From Sedimentisphaerales bacterium (GTDB taxonomy: Bacteria; Planctomycetota; Phycisphaerae; Sedimentisphaerales; SG8-4): a DNA stretch of 51,972 bases. Below, piece after piece: positions 7,134 through 15,977 of the stretch. The notes beneath the pieces are model-generated. The model was given only the letters and a program-made list of their open reading frames with translations. It was not told the origin of the DNA and did no database searches. Made by a program: the position numbers and the translations under genes. The DNA lies in NCBI GenBank assembly GCA_016928975.1, contig JAFGJR010000048.1, positions 1-51,972 on the forward strand, given 5' to 3'. How positions within the stretch are numbered: the stretch's first letter is position 1; each line of letters starts with the position of its first letter.

Positions 7134-9257
7134 ATGTCCCTCGCTATTGCTGTGGCGTCGCAATCGTCGTTCCGTGATTTTGTCCCGCGTATCGTGTCCA
7201 GTCTGCTCGTCGCAGCGGGTCTCGCCGTCGTGCCGTTGCCCGTTGACGCCGCGAAGTCGAGTGGCAACTCCCTGACGCCGCTGAATCGGTTCCCGCGCAT
7301 GGTGCAGGAGTACTTCGTCGATCAGGTGCGCCGGGTGGACCGGCAGGTGGACGAGCGATATGCGGCGCTGGCCAGCCGGCAGGATGCGGAGGCCTACGTC
7401 CGCCAGGTGCAGGAGAAGATTCAGCGATGCTTCGGCCCCTGGCCCCAGAAGACGCCATTGAATCCCCGCACTACGGGCATCGTCGAGCGCGACGCGTACC
7501 GGATCGAGAAGGTCATCTTCGAGAGCCGGCCGAACTTCCTGGTGACGGCGAACCTGTACGTCCCCAAGGGCCGGGACGTTCTGCTGCCAGGCGTCGTCGG
7601 CACCTGCGGCCATTCCAGCAACGGCAAGGCCTACCTGGCCTACCAGGGCTTCGCGCAGGGCCTCGCCCGGCAAGGCTACGTCGTCCTGATCTTCGACCCC
7701 ATCGGCCAGGGCGAGCGCCTCCAGTACCCGAACGACAAGCTCGGATCGCGGATCGGCGTCGGCGTTCGCGAACACCTCTACGGCGGCAACCAGCAATTCC
7801 TCGTCGGTGAGTTCTTCGGCGCCTGGCGCGCCTGGGATGGCATCCGCGCCCTCGATTACCTGCTCACGCGCAAGGAGGTCGATCCCAAACACGTCGGCGT
7901 CACCGGCTGCTCCGGCGGCGGGACGATGACGACGTGGCTGTGCGGCGTGGACCGACGCTGGACGATGGCGGCGCCAAGCTGCTTCGTCACGACCTTTGCC
8001 CGCAACTGCGAGAACGAGCTGCCGGCCGATACGGAGCAATGCCCGCCGCAGGCGCTGGCCCTGGGCCTGGACCACTGCGACTTTCTGGCCGCGATGGCGC
8101 CTCGGCCGATTGTCCTGCTCGCCAAGGAAGGCGACTTCTTCGACATCCGCGGCAGCGAGAAGGCGTACGAGCGTCTGCACCGGCTGTACGGCCTGCTCGG
8201 CGCCGGCGACAACATCTCGATGTTCACCGAGCCGGGCGGTCACGGCTACTCGCAGAAGAGCCGCGAGGCCATGTACCGCTGGTTCAATCGCGACACCCGC
8301 GTCAGCGAGGCGCAGGCCGAGCCGAACCTGACGATCGAGAAGGACGAGACCCTCTGGTGCGCCCCGAAGGGCCAGATCTGCGAGTTGAATTCACGACCCA
8401 TCTACTCCTTTACAGCGGAGAAGGCCAAAGTCCTTGCGGAGAAACGGCCGAAGGAGTTCACGCTGTCGCAGCTTCAAGGAAAGGTCCGCGAGCTGCTGCG
8501 CCTCCCATCAACGAGCAGCGCCGCCCCTGACTATCGGGTTCTTCGCAACTGGAGATCCCGCAGGTGGCCCAGGCCGCGATGGACGAGCTACGTCGTCGAG
8601 ACGGAGCCGGGGATTCAGGCGGTGGTCTACAAGCTGGGCACCGAGCAACTGCTGGCGCGACCCCACGCGGACGCCAAGCGGGCGATCCTGTACGTAGCGC
8701 ACCTTTCCAGCGACGCGGAGCTGCGCAACGAGCCACTCGTCGCGGAGCTTGTCAAAGCGGAGCCCGATGCAGCGGTCTACGCCATCGATGTTCGCGGCAT
8801 CGGTGAATCCCGCCCGGATACCTGCGACGAGGACTCCTTCTTCAACCTCTACGGCAGCGACTATTTCTACGCGATCCACTCGATCATGCTGGACCGGCCC
8901 TACATCGGCCAGAGGACGTTCGATGTCCTGCGCGTCCTCGACTGGCTGCGAGGCATCGGCCATGACGACATTCACCTCGTCGGCAAAGGCTGGGGCGCAC
9001 TACCCGCCACGTTTGCCGCGGTCCTGTCCGACAACGTCCGGCAGGTGACATTGAAGAACGCCCTGACTTCCTACTCGGACATCGCGCAGTCGCAGGACTA
9101 CTCGTGGCCCCTCTCGGCGCTCGTGCCGAACGTCCTGTCGGCCTTCGATCTGCCCGACTGCTACCGAGCCCTGAACGCCAAAGGCCTGCGCCAGATCGAG
9201 CCCTGGGGCCCCGACGCCAAACCCGCCGCGACCGGCACTCCGACACCAGGTTCCTGA
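7134..9257 (+). CDS. Large exported esterase (acetylxylan-esterase / dienelactone-hydrolase-like)
   Basis: The protein has 707 residues. An N-terminal export signal (VSSLLVAAGLAVVPLPVDA) is followed by an alpha/beta-hydrolase domain. The nucleophile elbow GVTGCSGGGTM places the catalytic Ser near residue 260, and the late motif EPGGHGYSQKSREAMYRWF supplies the His. The pattern resembles the acetyl-xylan-esterase/abhydrolase proteins of planctomycetes that deacylate plant or algal polysaccharides. The C-terminal 300 residues contain a second, weaker alpha/beta-hydrolase-like half (YAIDVRGIGESRPDTC, HLVGKGWGALPATFAA), in which the nucleophile position is G-W-G, so it is probably not catalytic. 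GGAGG at 7121-7125 supports the ATG at 7134 over the one at 7113. Confidence 0.85.
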   Translation: MSLAIAVASQSSFRDFVPRIVSSLLVAAGLAVVPLPVDAAKSSGNSLTPLNRFPRMVQEYFVDQVRRVDRQVDERYAALASRQDAEAYVRQVQEKIQRCFGPWPQKTPLNPRTTGIVERDAYRIEKVIFESRPNFLVTANLYVPKGRDVLLPGVVGTCGHSSNGKAYLAYQGFAQGLARQGYVVLIFDPIGQGERLQYPNDKLGSRIGVGVREHLYGGNQQFLVGEFFGAWRAWDGIRALDYLLTRKEVDPKHVGVTGCSGGGTMTTWLCGVDRRWTMAAPSCFVTTFARNCENELPADTEQCPPQALALGLDHCDFLAAMAPRPIVLLAKEGDFFDIRGSEKAYERLHRLYGLLGAGDNISMFTEPGGHGYSQKSREAMYRWFNRDTRVSEAQAEPNLTIEKDETLWCAPKGQICELNSRPIYSFTAEKAKVLAEKRPKEFTLSQLQGKVRELLRLPSTSSAAPDYRVLRNWRSRRWPRPRWTSYVVETEPGIQAVVYKLGTEQLLARPHADAKRAILYVAHLSSDAELRNEPLVAELVKAEPDAAVYAIDVRGIGESRPDTCDEDSFFNLYGSDYFYAIHSIMLDRPYIGQRTFDVLRVLDWLRGIGHDDIHLVGKGWGALPATFAAVLSDNVRQVTLKNALTSYSDIAQSQDYSWPLSALVPNVLSAFDLPDCYRALNAKGLRQIEPWGPDAKPAATGTPTPGS

Positions 9258-9279
9258 TGCCTCCAAGGAAATGGTCAAC

Positions 9280-9301
9280 CCACCCGTCGCTTGACGGGTG
9301 G
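9280..9301. terminator. Hairpin between convergent genes
   Basis: CCACCCGTC and GACGGGTGG pair perfectly around a GCTT loop between the ends of the esterase and autotransporter genes. There is no clear T-run on either strand, so this is a candidate bidirectional terminator or stability hairpin only. Confidence 0.4.
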
Positions 9302-9323
9302 CGCCGCATCGGATGGGCTCACA

Positions 9324-12212
9324 TCAGAACTGATAGCTGTATCGAAGCCAGACGCTATGCCGCTGGGTGTCCGGCGAGTAGCTCCCATCGTAGGCCACCG
9401 ACAGTGCGTGCGGCGCTTTGCCCAGCACCAGAGAGCCCGACGCGGTCATCGCCGTCCGATCACGCGACGCCTCGACGAGCACCGGAGTGGCTCCTTCCAC
9501 GGATTGCCAGACGTCCGACTCGTCGTCCGACAGCAAATGACGGACGCCGACCGACGCCGACGGAGAGACTCGCATGTCGCCGCACATGAAGCTGCTCAAC
9601 CATCGCAGTGCCGCGACGCCGTGAAGGTCATAGTCGTTCGTGGCCGAGTACGCGGTGTCCCAGCTTGGGTCGGTCGCCTCGCTGATATGCTCGTCGCGAT
9701 GGACCCAGAGCCAGTTCACTCCCGCCTCGGGAAGCAACGCGTGGGCGCCCCATTGAAAGATGTGGCCCGCCAGGAGCGTGGCGACGACGCCGTAGCTCCT
9801 GTACGATGCGGCCTCTTCTTCCTCCAGAGCCATGCCGGTCAACCCCTCGTACTCGTGCCAGCCATGGAATCCGGAGATTCCATAGCGCAGGGTCCACGGC
9901 TCCCAGCGAGTCAGCCCATCAAGGCCGCCGATCACGAGGTCCTGATTCTCGCGGTTGGCACTGTAACCGCTGCCGGTGTACTCGATGTCGGCCCACCTGT
10001 AACCGATGTGCAGGTTCAGGAGCGTAGTTTCAACGATTTGCTGAACACCCGCGGTGACTCCCCAGACATCGACGTTGTAGCCCAGTGGGCGGGCGTCATT
10101 ATCGACTTGCGAGTAGAACGGCTGGACGAATGCGCCGGTGACCTCGCCGCTGGCCGTCCCTGCCAGGCCCAGACTCTCCGCCGTCGAGCCGGCACTGGCC
10201 AGCAGGCCGGACGAGGGCAGAGAGAGAACATTCTGCAACACGGTGGCGCCCATGTAGTTGTTGATGACATCCGTCGCCTGGGAGACCACCTGCCTCTCGA
10301 CGTCCGTCGAGGCCAGAGCCGACGAGGCAACGGGGGTATAGGCCAGCGCGACCGTGTCATCCGCGCTGGCGGCCGTGCCCTGGTCGTAATACGTGACGGA
10401 GGTGTTGGGGTTGACGGCTTGCACACCGACGAAATTCCCATCGATGACCCCGGTCCCCTCGGTGGTGAACAGTTGGTACGGCGTGTCCCAGAGGGTCTCC
10501 CCGGTGATGCCAGTGACGGTCAGGCGGGCGTTGTTGAGCGCCAATCTCGCTCCCTCAGCCACCGCCAGCGATCCCTGGCTCGGATCGCCATCGAGCGTGA
10601 CATTGTACCTATCCACGAGCCAGGTCGTGTTGGAGGCGACGTAGAGCTCGTAGGCCGTATCGGCGGTGGCCCGAATGATCCCCGTATTCGTGAGATTCCC
10701 GAAGGAGTTCATGCGAATGCCGTACGCGGTTTCAGCGGAGTTCCCCATAGCCGTGGCGGCGACGGTGATGTTGCCGCTGTTGGTCACGTTGTCACCAGCC
10801 GTGATGCCAACCGCATGGGCGTCGCCCAGCCCGTTATCCGAGGCGGCAGTTCCCGCCGTGGCGGTCACAGAGAGTGCACCGCTGTTATTCACCGGCCCCC
10901 CCGAAAGGCCTTCTGCGTAGCTGTGAGTCCTCGCGGAAGCGCTGCCCGTGGCAGTCCCACCGGTGGCGACGACAGTAAGCGCGCCGGTGTTATTCAGATC
11001 ATAGCCGTTCACACCGTAGGCCTGCGCTTGGCTGCTGGCATCGGATCCCGTGGCGGCCCCGCCGGTCGCCATGACGATGACGTTGCCGCTGTTGGTCACA
11101 TCGCCAAAGGTCCGCAGGCCCGTAGCACTGGCATCCGCCGAAGCGTTGTTTTGAGAGGTGGCGGTTCCGCCCGTGGCAACGGCCAGGACGTTGCCGGTGT
11201 TGTTCATGCCGTCCTCAGCGATGAGGCCGCGGGCGGTAGCCCGGGTATCCGCGCCTTGATACTGGGCGACGGGACCCGTATCGTCGGCGCCGCCGCTTGT
11301 GGCGATCGTGGTGACATTGCCGCTGTTGTTCAGCGTCCCCAGGGTGTAGATGCCCTCCGTGTCGGCGTAGTTAGTGAGATTTGCGGTCCCGCTGCGACCA
11401 TCGGTTGTCGCCGTCCCGCCGAGACTGACAACAGCGAGATTCCCTGTGTTGTTGACGTTGCCGTCGGTATAGATGCCTCTGGCCGTCGCGCCGGCAGTGG
11501 CCCGGTTGCCAGTCTCCGCGGTGCCGCCGACGGCGGTTGCTGTGATGTTGGCGTTGTTGGTCACGCCGCCGTGGAGGGCGTATATGCCGTAGGTCGTGGC
11601 GGCCGTGTTGACGTCTCCATCCGCCAGGGCGTGACCCCCGTAGGCCGTGACCGTGACGGTGCCGCTGTTGTCAACCCCACCGTTCTGGGCGGACAGGCCG
11701 TAGGCCCAGCCGGTGGCGGATGCCTCCCTCATCGGGTCGTTGGACAAGGCGGAAGCGGTCCCGCCTGAGGCGTCCACGTTGATCCGGCCGCTGTTGGTGA
11801 TCTGACCCTGCGCGTTCAGGATGCCGTACGCCACGACTCGAGCATTCGTGTCAACGCCCTGACCGTCGGCGTTGGCGTTGCCTCCCGTGGCTGTGACACC
11901 CACGTCACCTGTGTTCACCAAGTTCACGTTGGCACCGATGCCATAAGCGTTGAACCAAACGTTCGCGTAGAGACTCGGGTCGGTCTCGCCCCACGCGAAG
12001 ACAGTGATGTCCTGCGCATTCACGTTGGGGTCCGGCGTCAGGGACGCGGTGAGACCATAGACACCCTGTCCTCCGTGCAGACCCGTCTCGTTGACGTCGA
12101 TCTGTGCGCCAACGACGGCGCACATCGAGCCCAGGATGACCAACACCGCCAGAATCTGTTGTCGTCCCGCGAGACACGCCGCCGACTGATCCATCTTGCC
12201 ACCGTTCCACAT
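9324..12212 (-). CDS. Autotransporter-type outer-membrane protein
   Basis: The protein has 962 residues. After a signal sequence (QQILAVLVILGSMCAVVGAQ) comes a passenger of about 14 degenerate repeats built on N(N/T)xGNVxVxATGGxA, rich in Asn, Thr and Gly. This fits a right-handed beta-helix. The last roughly 260 residues alternate polar and aromatic residues and end in WLRYSYQF, the terminal-Phe beta-signal recognised by the BAM machinery. It should be exported by the type V route and displayed on the outer membrane. The ATG at 12212 is chosen because GGGAG lies just before it; an ATG eight codons upstream has no such site. A large antisense frame over the same bases is a shadow. No processing protease is encoded nearby. 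Confidence 0.85.
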   Translation of the reverse strand: MWNGGKMDQSAACLAGRQQILAVLVILGSMCAVVGAQIDVNETGLHGGQGVYGLTASLTPDPNVNAQDITVFAWGETDPSLYANVWFNAYGIGANVNLVNTGDVGVTATGGNANADGQGVDTNARVVAYGILNAQGQITNSGRINVDASGGTASALSNDPMREASATGWAYGLSAQNGGVDNSGTVTVTAYGGHALADGDVNTAATTYGIYALHGGVTNNANITATAVGGTAETGNRATAGATARGIYTDGNVNNTGNLAVVSLGGTATTDGRSGTANLTNYADTEGIYTLGTLNNSGNVTTIATSGGADDTGPVAQYQGADTRATARGLIAEDGMNNTGNVLAVATGGTATSQNNASADASATGLRTFGDVTNSGNVIVMATGGAATGSDASSQAQAYGVNGYDLNNTGALTVVATGGTATGSASARTHSYAEGLSGGPVNNSGALSVTATAGTAASDNGLGDAHAVGITAGDNVTNSGNITVAATAMGNSAETAYGIRMNSFGNLTNTGIIRATADTAYELYVASNTTWLVDRYNVTLDGDPSQGSLAVAEGARLALNNARLTVTGITGETLWDTPYQLFTTEGTGVIDGNFVGVQAVNPNTSVTYYDQGTAASADDTVALAYTPVASSALASTDVERQVVSQATDVINNYMGATVLQNVLSLPSSGLLASAGSTAESLGLAGTASGEVTGAFVQPFYSQVDNDARPLGYNVDVWGVTAGVQQIVETTLLNLHIGYRWADIEYTGSGYSANRENQDLVIGGLDGLTRWEPWTLRYGISGFHGWHEYEGLTGMALEEEEAASYRSYGVVATLLAGHIFQWGAHALLPEAGVNWLWVHRDEHISEATDPSWDTAYSATNDYDLHGVAALRWLSSFMCGDMRVSPSASVGVRHLLSDDESDVWQSVEGATPVLVEASRDRTAMTASGSLVLGKAPHALSVAYDGSYSPDTQRHSVWLRYSYQF

Positions 12213-12378
12213 GGTTGCTCCCTTTCCGCTGATCATTCAAATCCGGCAAATGGCTCCCCCTGAAGGATCGACCACTCATCTCACAGGGCACAAGAGCCCC
12301 CAAAGTCCATGACCCATTGTAGGACAGCCCACCCAAAAGTCAACGGGAAATCAGGTAGTCTGGCGTCGCGCTATGGCT

Positions 12379-12605
12379 CGTCGCGCCGGGACGGGGAGTC
12401 CGGCCGGAGATATTCCCTGCACGCCCTGGGCTTGCTCGGAGTCCTCGAGTTCCTCGACACGGAGCATCGTCCGCCGGCGTACACGCTCGGCATCCAGCCG
12501 GCCCGGACCGACCTGTCCCTCGATCTGTCGCCGCAGGTAGCCGCCTTGGCCCGGATCGTGGACGCAGCACGCAAGATCATTGCAGACTTGCGGCGCCTCG
12601 AATAG
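12379..12605 (+). pseudogene. C-terminal remnant of a hydrogenase-maturation-protease-like gene
   Basis: The + frame ending in TAG (12603-12605) reads LHALGLLGVLEFLDTEHRPP, then TLGIQPA and SLDLSPQVAALARIVDAA. The order HALGL, IGIQP and LSPxVAxAL is the C-terminal half of HyaD/HycI-type peptidases that trim [NiFe]-hydrogenase large subunits. The N-terminal half with the nickel-binding Glu/Asp is absent. Upstream there is only the divergent autotransporter promoter region, and no hydrogenase gene is visible. Assignment rests on motif order alone. I see nothing further between 12606 and 12778. Confidence 0.45.
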
Positions 12606-12778
12606 AACGTAGGGGATAATCACGATGCCCCCGAACCTTGTCGCCCTTGACCTGTCCCGGTGCCGATGGGACAATGTTCCTTGCCGGTCGGGAAGCGGTC
12701 CGCCCGGCAAGACCAGTGAATGCGGAATGGGCCGTTGGCCTATAGGACTGATCTCATGTTCTTCAACCACGAGGAGCA

Positions 12779-13873
12779 CTAGTGATCCGGTGTTCCGGTC
12801 TTCAGTTCCCCCTCCGTCATCGCCCCAAACACGTCACGCAAAGAAGCGTTGGACGTCTTTACGGTAATGCGTCCATCCTCGCTCTGTAGGTGGACTTCTC
12901 CATGCCCATTGCCTACGTCGCCTCGAACACGATTGTTGCTGACCTGTCCCACAACGGGTAGCGTGGTGTGCACAGAGCCCACGCGCGTTTCGAAAGCAAC
13001 CCCACCGGCAAAGTTGTTTGGCATCCATAGGCGAATCTCTCCCTCTGTGGTCTGGACCAGAACCCTGGCGTCCGAGGGAGCACTGGGAGAAAGACCGATA
13101 TGGATGTGGCCGCGTTCCGACTTGGCGGCGACCTGGCCGGAGGCCACGTCGGCGCACTCGATATCTCCTCCGAAATCCGTCGTCAAGCGGAGTGAGCCTC
13201 GCGTGTCTTGGACCCTGATGTTGTGGTAGGGCACTCCTGTATGCAGTTCCATGTTCCCGTGCACTCCCGTCGCCGAGACGTACCCGGACGCAGTGCAGGA
13301 AACACTGGTTCGTCTGGGAACCATGATCGACAGCCATACGCTCGGGTTCGTTTGATGGTCCCACTCCGGCCTATGAAGGCGGACATGCAACGTCCCGCCG
13401 TGCGGAATGGCGTCTATCCTCAGCTTGTCCACGAGTCGCTGGAATCTCTTGGGCGTGCCCGTCGCCTGAATCTTTGCCTCGATGCTGGATTCGTTGACAT
13501 CAGCCCCTTTCAGCTTGACATTGAAATGTGCAGGGCTCTCGATAACCAGGTTGTCGATCCCAGCCATCGGAAAAGAAACCTGCTTGACCCGCTCGTAGGT
13601 TCCCCACTCCTCGTACGCCAGAACGCGCAGCAAATCGAACGGCGCCAGAGCGGTATCGACAACCGCGGAGAAAGGAATGTCAAGGACAAGCAAAGTTCCT
13701 GTAGACGAGTACACGTGTTCGAGATCATAGGCCACGCCCATGTACGGAAAATACCCGGCCTGCGGTGTCTTCAGTCTGGCACTGACCGAGCCCACTGCGC
13801 AGCCCGACAGCAGCGCCGTCAGGGCAGTCATCAGAACCGCGTGCATCGCCGCTGCCACTGAACACCTGTTCAT
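12779..13873 (-). CDS. YceK-like lipoprotein fused to a DUF4097-like beta domain
   Basis: The protein has 364 residues. A lipoprotein signal ends in TALLSGCAVGS, with the lipobox Cys near residue 25. Residues 40-95 carry the YceK/YidQ-family pattern (YMGVAYDLEHV, LLVLDIPFSAVVDTALAPFDL). From about residue 115 to the end the protein becomes a repetitive beta-strand domain with alternating short hydrophobic strands (GNMELHTGV, GSLRLTTDFGGDIECADV, GHIHIGLSPSA, GEVHLQSEDGRITVKTSNA), which resembles the DUF4097/adhesin-like beta-helix. GAGGTGA precedes the ATG. Each half is known separately; I do not know of the fusion being described. It is predicted to be attached to the inner face of the outer membrane or to the periplasmic face. 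Confidence 0.78.
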   Translation of the reverse strand: MNRCSVAAAMHAVLMTALTALLSGCAVGSVSARLKTPQAGYFPYMGVAYDLEHVYSSTGTLLVLDIPFSAVVDTALAPFDLLRVLAYEEWGTYERVKQVSFPMAGIDNLVIESPAHFNVKLKGADVNESSIEAKIQATGTPKRFQRLVDKLRIDAIPHGGTLHVRLHRPEWDHQTNPSVWLSIMVPRRTSVSCTASGYVSATGVHGNMELHTGVPYHNIRVQDTRGSLRLTTDFGGDIECADVASGQVAAKSERGHIHIGLSPSAPSDARVLVQTTEGEIRLWMPNNFAGGVAFETRVGSVHTTLPVVGQVSNNRVRGDVGNGHGEVHLQSEDGRITVKTSNASLRDVFGAMTEGELKTGTPDH

Positions 13874-14358
13874 TGTCTCACCTCGCGCAGAGAGTATCTT
13901 GTCCCTTCCGGCGGTCTCCCAACTACTGACAACGGGGATGAGCCGCCAGTCACACTGTCGTGACGGGTGTTTCCCCTAAGAGTATCGTCGCGTGTGGGAG
14001 GCAGTGTCAACCGTCGCGCATGAGACCATCTCTGGCTGAGGGAGGAGTCGCCCCGGCGGTCGGGCAAGACGTCCCTCAACAGGCACAGGCGGACCGACCG
14101 AAGCGCCGCGCGGGCCCCCGGGACGCTGGTTGAAGACCCGCGGCGGGAAGATCGCCCACTACCAAGTGGTGACACCCACCTGCTGGAATGGCTCGCCCAG
14201 GGACGATCAGCACAAGCCGTGCCCAATCAAGAAGACCCTGCGTCGTACCCCGGTCAACGACTCCACACAACCTGTCGAAGTCCGGCGCGTGACAAGTGGG
14301 AGTCGTGCCGATACATTGTGCCCAAGGCGGCGGCATCGATCTCTTGGAGGACGGAAGG
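13874..14358. other. Divergent intergenic region without a gene
   Basis: These 485 bases separate two divergently read genes and should hold both promoters. Open frames here lack ribosome sites and plausible protein character. I see no clear promoter hexamers, repeat or RNA element. Confidence 0.5.
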
Positions 14359-15393
14359 ATGGTCAGGACATTGGCAGGACGGGCGCTGGGCCGTGTGGCG
14401 TCGTTGATGTTCGCGTCGGCGCTGCTGGCGGTGGATGCACCCGGCGCGCCCGACAAGGCCGTGCTCGTGCCCCGGATCGACGGGCCCTGGTGGCAGGTGG
14501 CGGGCAATCCGATGGATCACAAGTACGCCGCGGACAGGCAGGAGCCGGTCGATTTCGCCGTCTGGCAGGCGGTCGACGGCTCCTGGCAGCTCTGGTCCTG
14601 CCTGCGCAACACGACCGCCGGCGGCCAGAGCGGCCGCACGCGATTCTTCTACCGATGGCAAGGCAAACGCCTCACGGACCCGAACTGGACGCCGATGGGC
14701 ATTGCGATGGAGGCGGACCCGTCGCTCGGCGAGACCCCCGGCGGCCTCCAGGCCCCACACGTCGTCAAAACCGGCGGCACGTATCACCTGTTCTACGGCG
14801 ACTGGGTCAACATCTGCCACGCTACCAGTGCCGACGGCAAGACCTTCACCCGCGTCATTGGCCCCAACGGCAGGACCGGCCTGTTCAGCGAGGGCCCCAA
14901 CGCCAACACGCGGGACATCATGCTCCTGCCCCACGGCGGCCGATGGTACGCCTACTACACGTGCCACCCGAACAACCAGGGTATGGACTGCCTGCGAACC
15001 ACAGCGGACTTCACGACCTGGACGGATTCGACGGTCGTCGCCTTCGGCGGACAGGCGACTACCGGGCCGTACTCCGCCGAGTGCCCCCACGTCGTGAAGC
15101 TCACCGACAGCGACTTCTACCTCTTCCGCACCCAGTCCTATGGCAATCCCACCGGCGGCAACGCCCGCAAGCGAGGAGAGCCCAGGACCAGCGTCTACCA
15201 CAGTACCGGACCCCGTTTCGATCCCACACCCCCCAGGCCCCCCAACGTCAACGAGACGCTTGAAATCAGTGTTGTGTCTCCAGCATTCGGGATTCCCCAT
15301 ATGCTCACACGGAGTGGCCCCTCAGTCTGCCGGGCTTTTGTCCCCGTTACCAGATGCCGACTTGCGGCCTTTTCTATATGGAGCCATTTATGA
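14359..15393 (+). CDS. GH43-like five-bladed beta-propeller protein, C-terminus replaced
   Basis: The protein has 345 residues with a signal peptide (ALGRVASLMFASALLAVDAP). The body shows glycosidase-propeller blades: GPWWQVAGNPMDHKYA, VDFAVWQAVDGSWQLWSC, APHVVKTGGTYHLFYGDW, ANTRDIMLLPHGGRWYAYYT and ECPHVVKLTDSDFYLFR. This is the pattern of family-43-like arabinosidase/xylosidase relatives that act on polysaccharides outside the cell. From about residue 283 (after VYHSTG) the sequence turns Pro-rich and then into an unrelated basic tail, where family members normally have another blade with APEI and YY motifs. The break coincides with a 17-base sequence also present at 32868. The gene is therefore probably truncated. 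GGAGG lies eight bases before the ATG at 14359. Confidence 0.68.
   Translation: MVRTLAGRALGRVASLMFASALLAVDAPGAPDKAVLVPRIDGPWWQVAGNPMDHKYAADRQEPVDFAVWQAVDGSWQLWSCLRNTTAGGQSGRTRFFYRWQGKRLTDPNWTPMGIAMEADPSLGETPGGLQAPHVVKTGGTYHLFYGDWVNICHATSADGKTFTRVIGPNGRTGLFSEGPNANTRDIMLLPHGGRWYAYYTCHPNNQGMDCLRTTADFTTWTDSTVVAFGGQATTGPYSAECPHVVKLTDSDFYLFRTQSYGNPTGGNARKRGEPRTSVYHSTGPRFDPTPPRPPNVNETLEISVVSPAFGIPHMLTRSGPSVCRAFVPVTRCRLAAFSIWSHL
15204..15220. repeat. 17-bp repeat at the GH43 break point, copy 1
   Basis: TACCGGACCCCGTTTCG occurs here and again at 32868-32884. Here it lies exactly where the GH43-like protein stops resembling its family. Confidence 0.5.
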
Positions 15394-15420
15394 AACGGCT
15401 TTGGCTCGGGAGATACGACA

Positions 15421-15612
15421 ATGAAGAAGGCACTACTCATCTGCATGATCGCGGCGACATTCCTGCTGAACGGCTGTATCCCGATCCCCGTGGAGAGAGC
15501 AAACCACCACGCTCATCCGCGCGTCATCACCCCGCCCCCGCCCCACCCGGTCCCACCACCGCCCCCACCGCCGCCGCACGCGCCACACCCCCCACGTCAC
15601 CACCGCCGGTAG
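15421..15612 (+). CDS. Small Pro/His-rich lipoprotein
   Basis: The 63-residue product has a clean lipoprotein signal: MKKALLICMIAATFLLNGC with the Cys at residue 19. The mature part is almost only Pro and His (PPPPHPVPPPPPPPPHAPH) and ends HPPRHHRR. GGGAG is placed eight bases before the ATG. Such short tails are seen in envelope proteins that bind metals or span the wall, but no function can be assigned. The same bases are covered by an overlapping frame whose 3' part is a dGTPase-like remnant. Confidence 0.62.
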   Translation: MKKALLICMIAATFLLNGCIPIPVERANHHAHPRVITPPPPHPVPPPPPPPPHAPHPPRHHRR

Positions 15613-15699
15613 CCCCCGGCCAGCTGTGGCACGTCCGAACGGCTCACCACGACAAATCAGAACCTGGGTGCTTGACCGGCTCCGTCAAGCTGCCTGAGC

Positions 15700-15941
15700 C
15701 TTTAGCGTGCAGGAGCAGAGAGATCATTGAGACCCTGTTCAAGACTCTTTCCAACGACGAAGAAAAGGGGTATCTGCTCCTGCCTGCTGACTACAGGCAA
15801 ATCCATGATGCGTTGAAGACGAAGTCCGACCGTATGCGAACCATATGTGACTTCATTGCTGGCATGACTGACCGGTACGCAATCGAGTTCTACGCGCGTC
15901 TGACCTCTGAGAATCCAGAGACGATCTTCAAGCCTTTTTGA
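15700..15941 (+). pseudogene. C-terminal remnant of a dGTP triphosphohydrolase-like (HD family) gene
   Basis: The frame ending in TGA at 15939-15941 reads IIETLFKTLSNDEEKGYLLL and closes with ICDFIAGMTDRYAIEFYARL and NPETIFKPF. The phrase D(Y/F)IAGMTDRYA is a hallmark of the last helices of dGTPase/deoxynucleotide triphosphohydrolases. Only about 75 residues remain. The HD metal site, which lies far upstream in the family, is missing, and the reading frame before residue EPLAC is unrelated Pro-rich sequence. It is most likely a deletion remnant. Confidence 0.55.
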
Positions 15942-15977
15942 TGCGGGGATCGCACTGCGTTTGCATGGCGAAGCGTC

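Noticed and set aside
6882..8243. A 453-codon minus frame opposite the large esterase
   Set aside because: The + strand carries the nucleophile and His motifs and a GGAGG site; the minus frame has no recognisable domain.
9291..11768. An 825-codon + strand frame opposite the autotransporter gene
   Set aside because: It is antisense to a gene with signal peptide, repeats and a terminal Phe, has no ribosome site, and gives a basic, motif-free product typical of shadow frames in GC-rich DNA.
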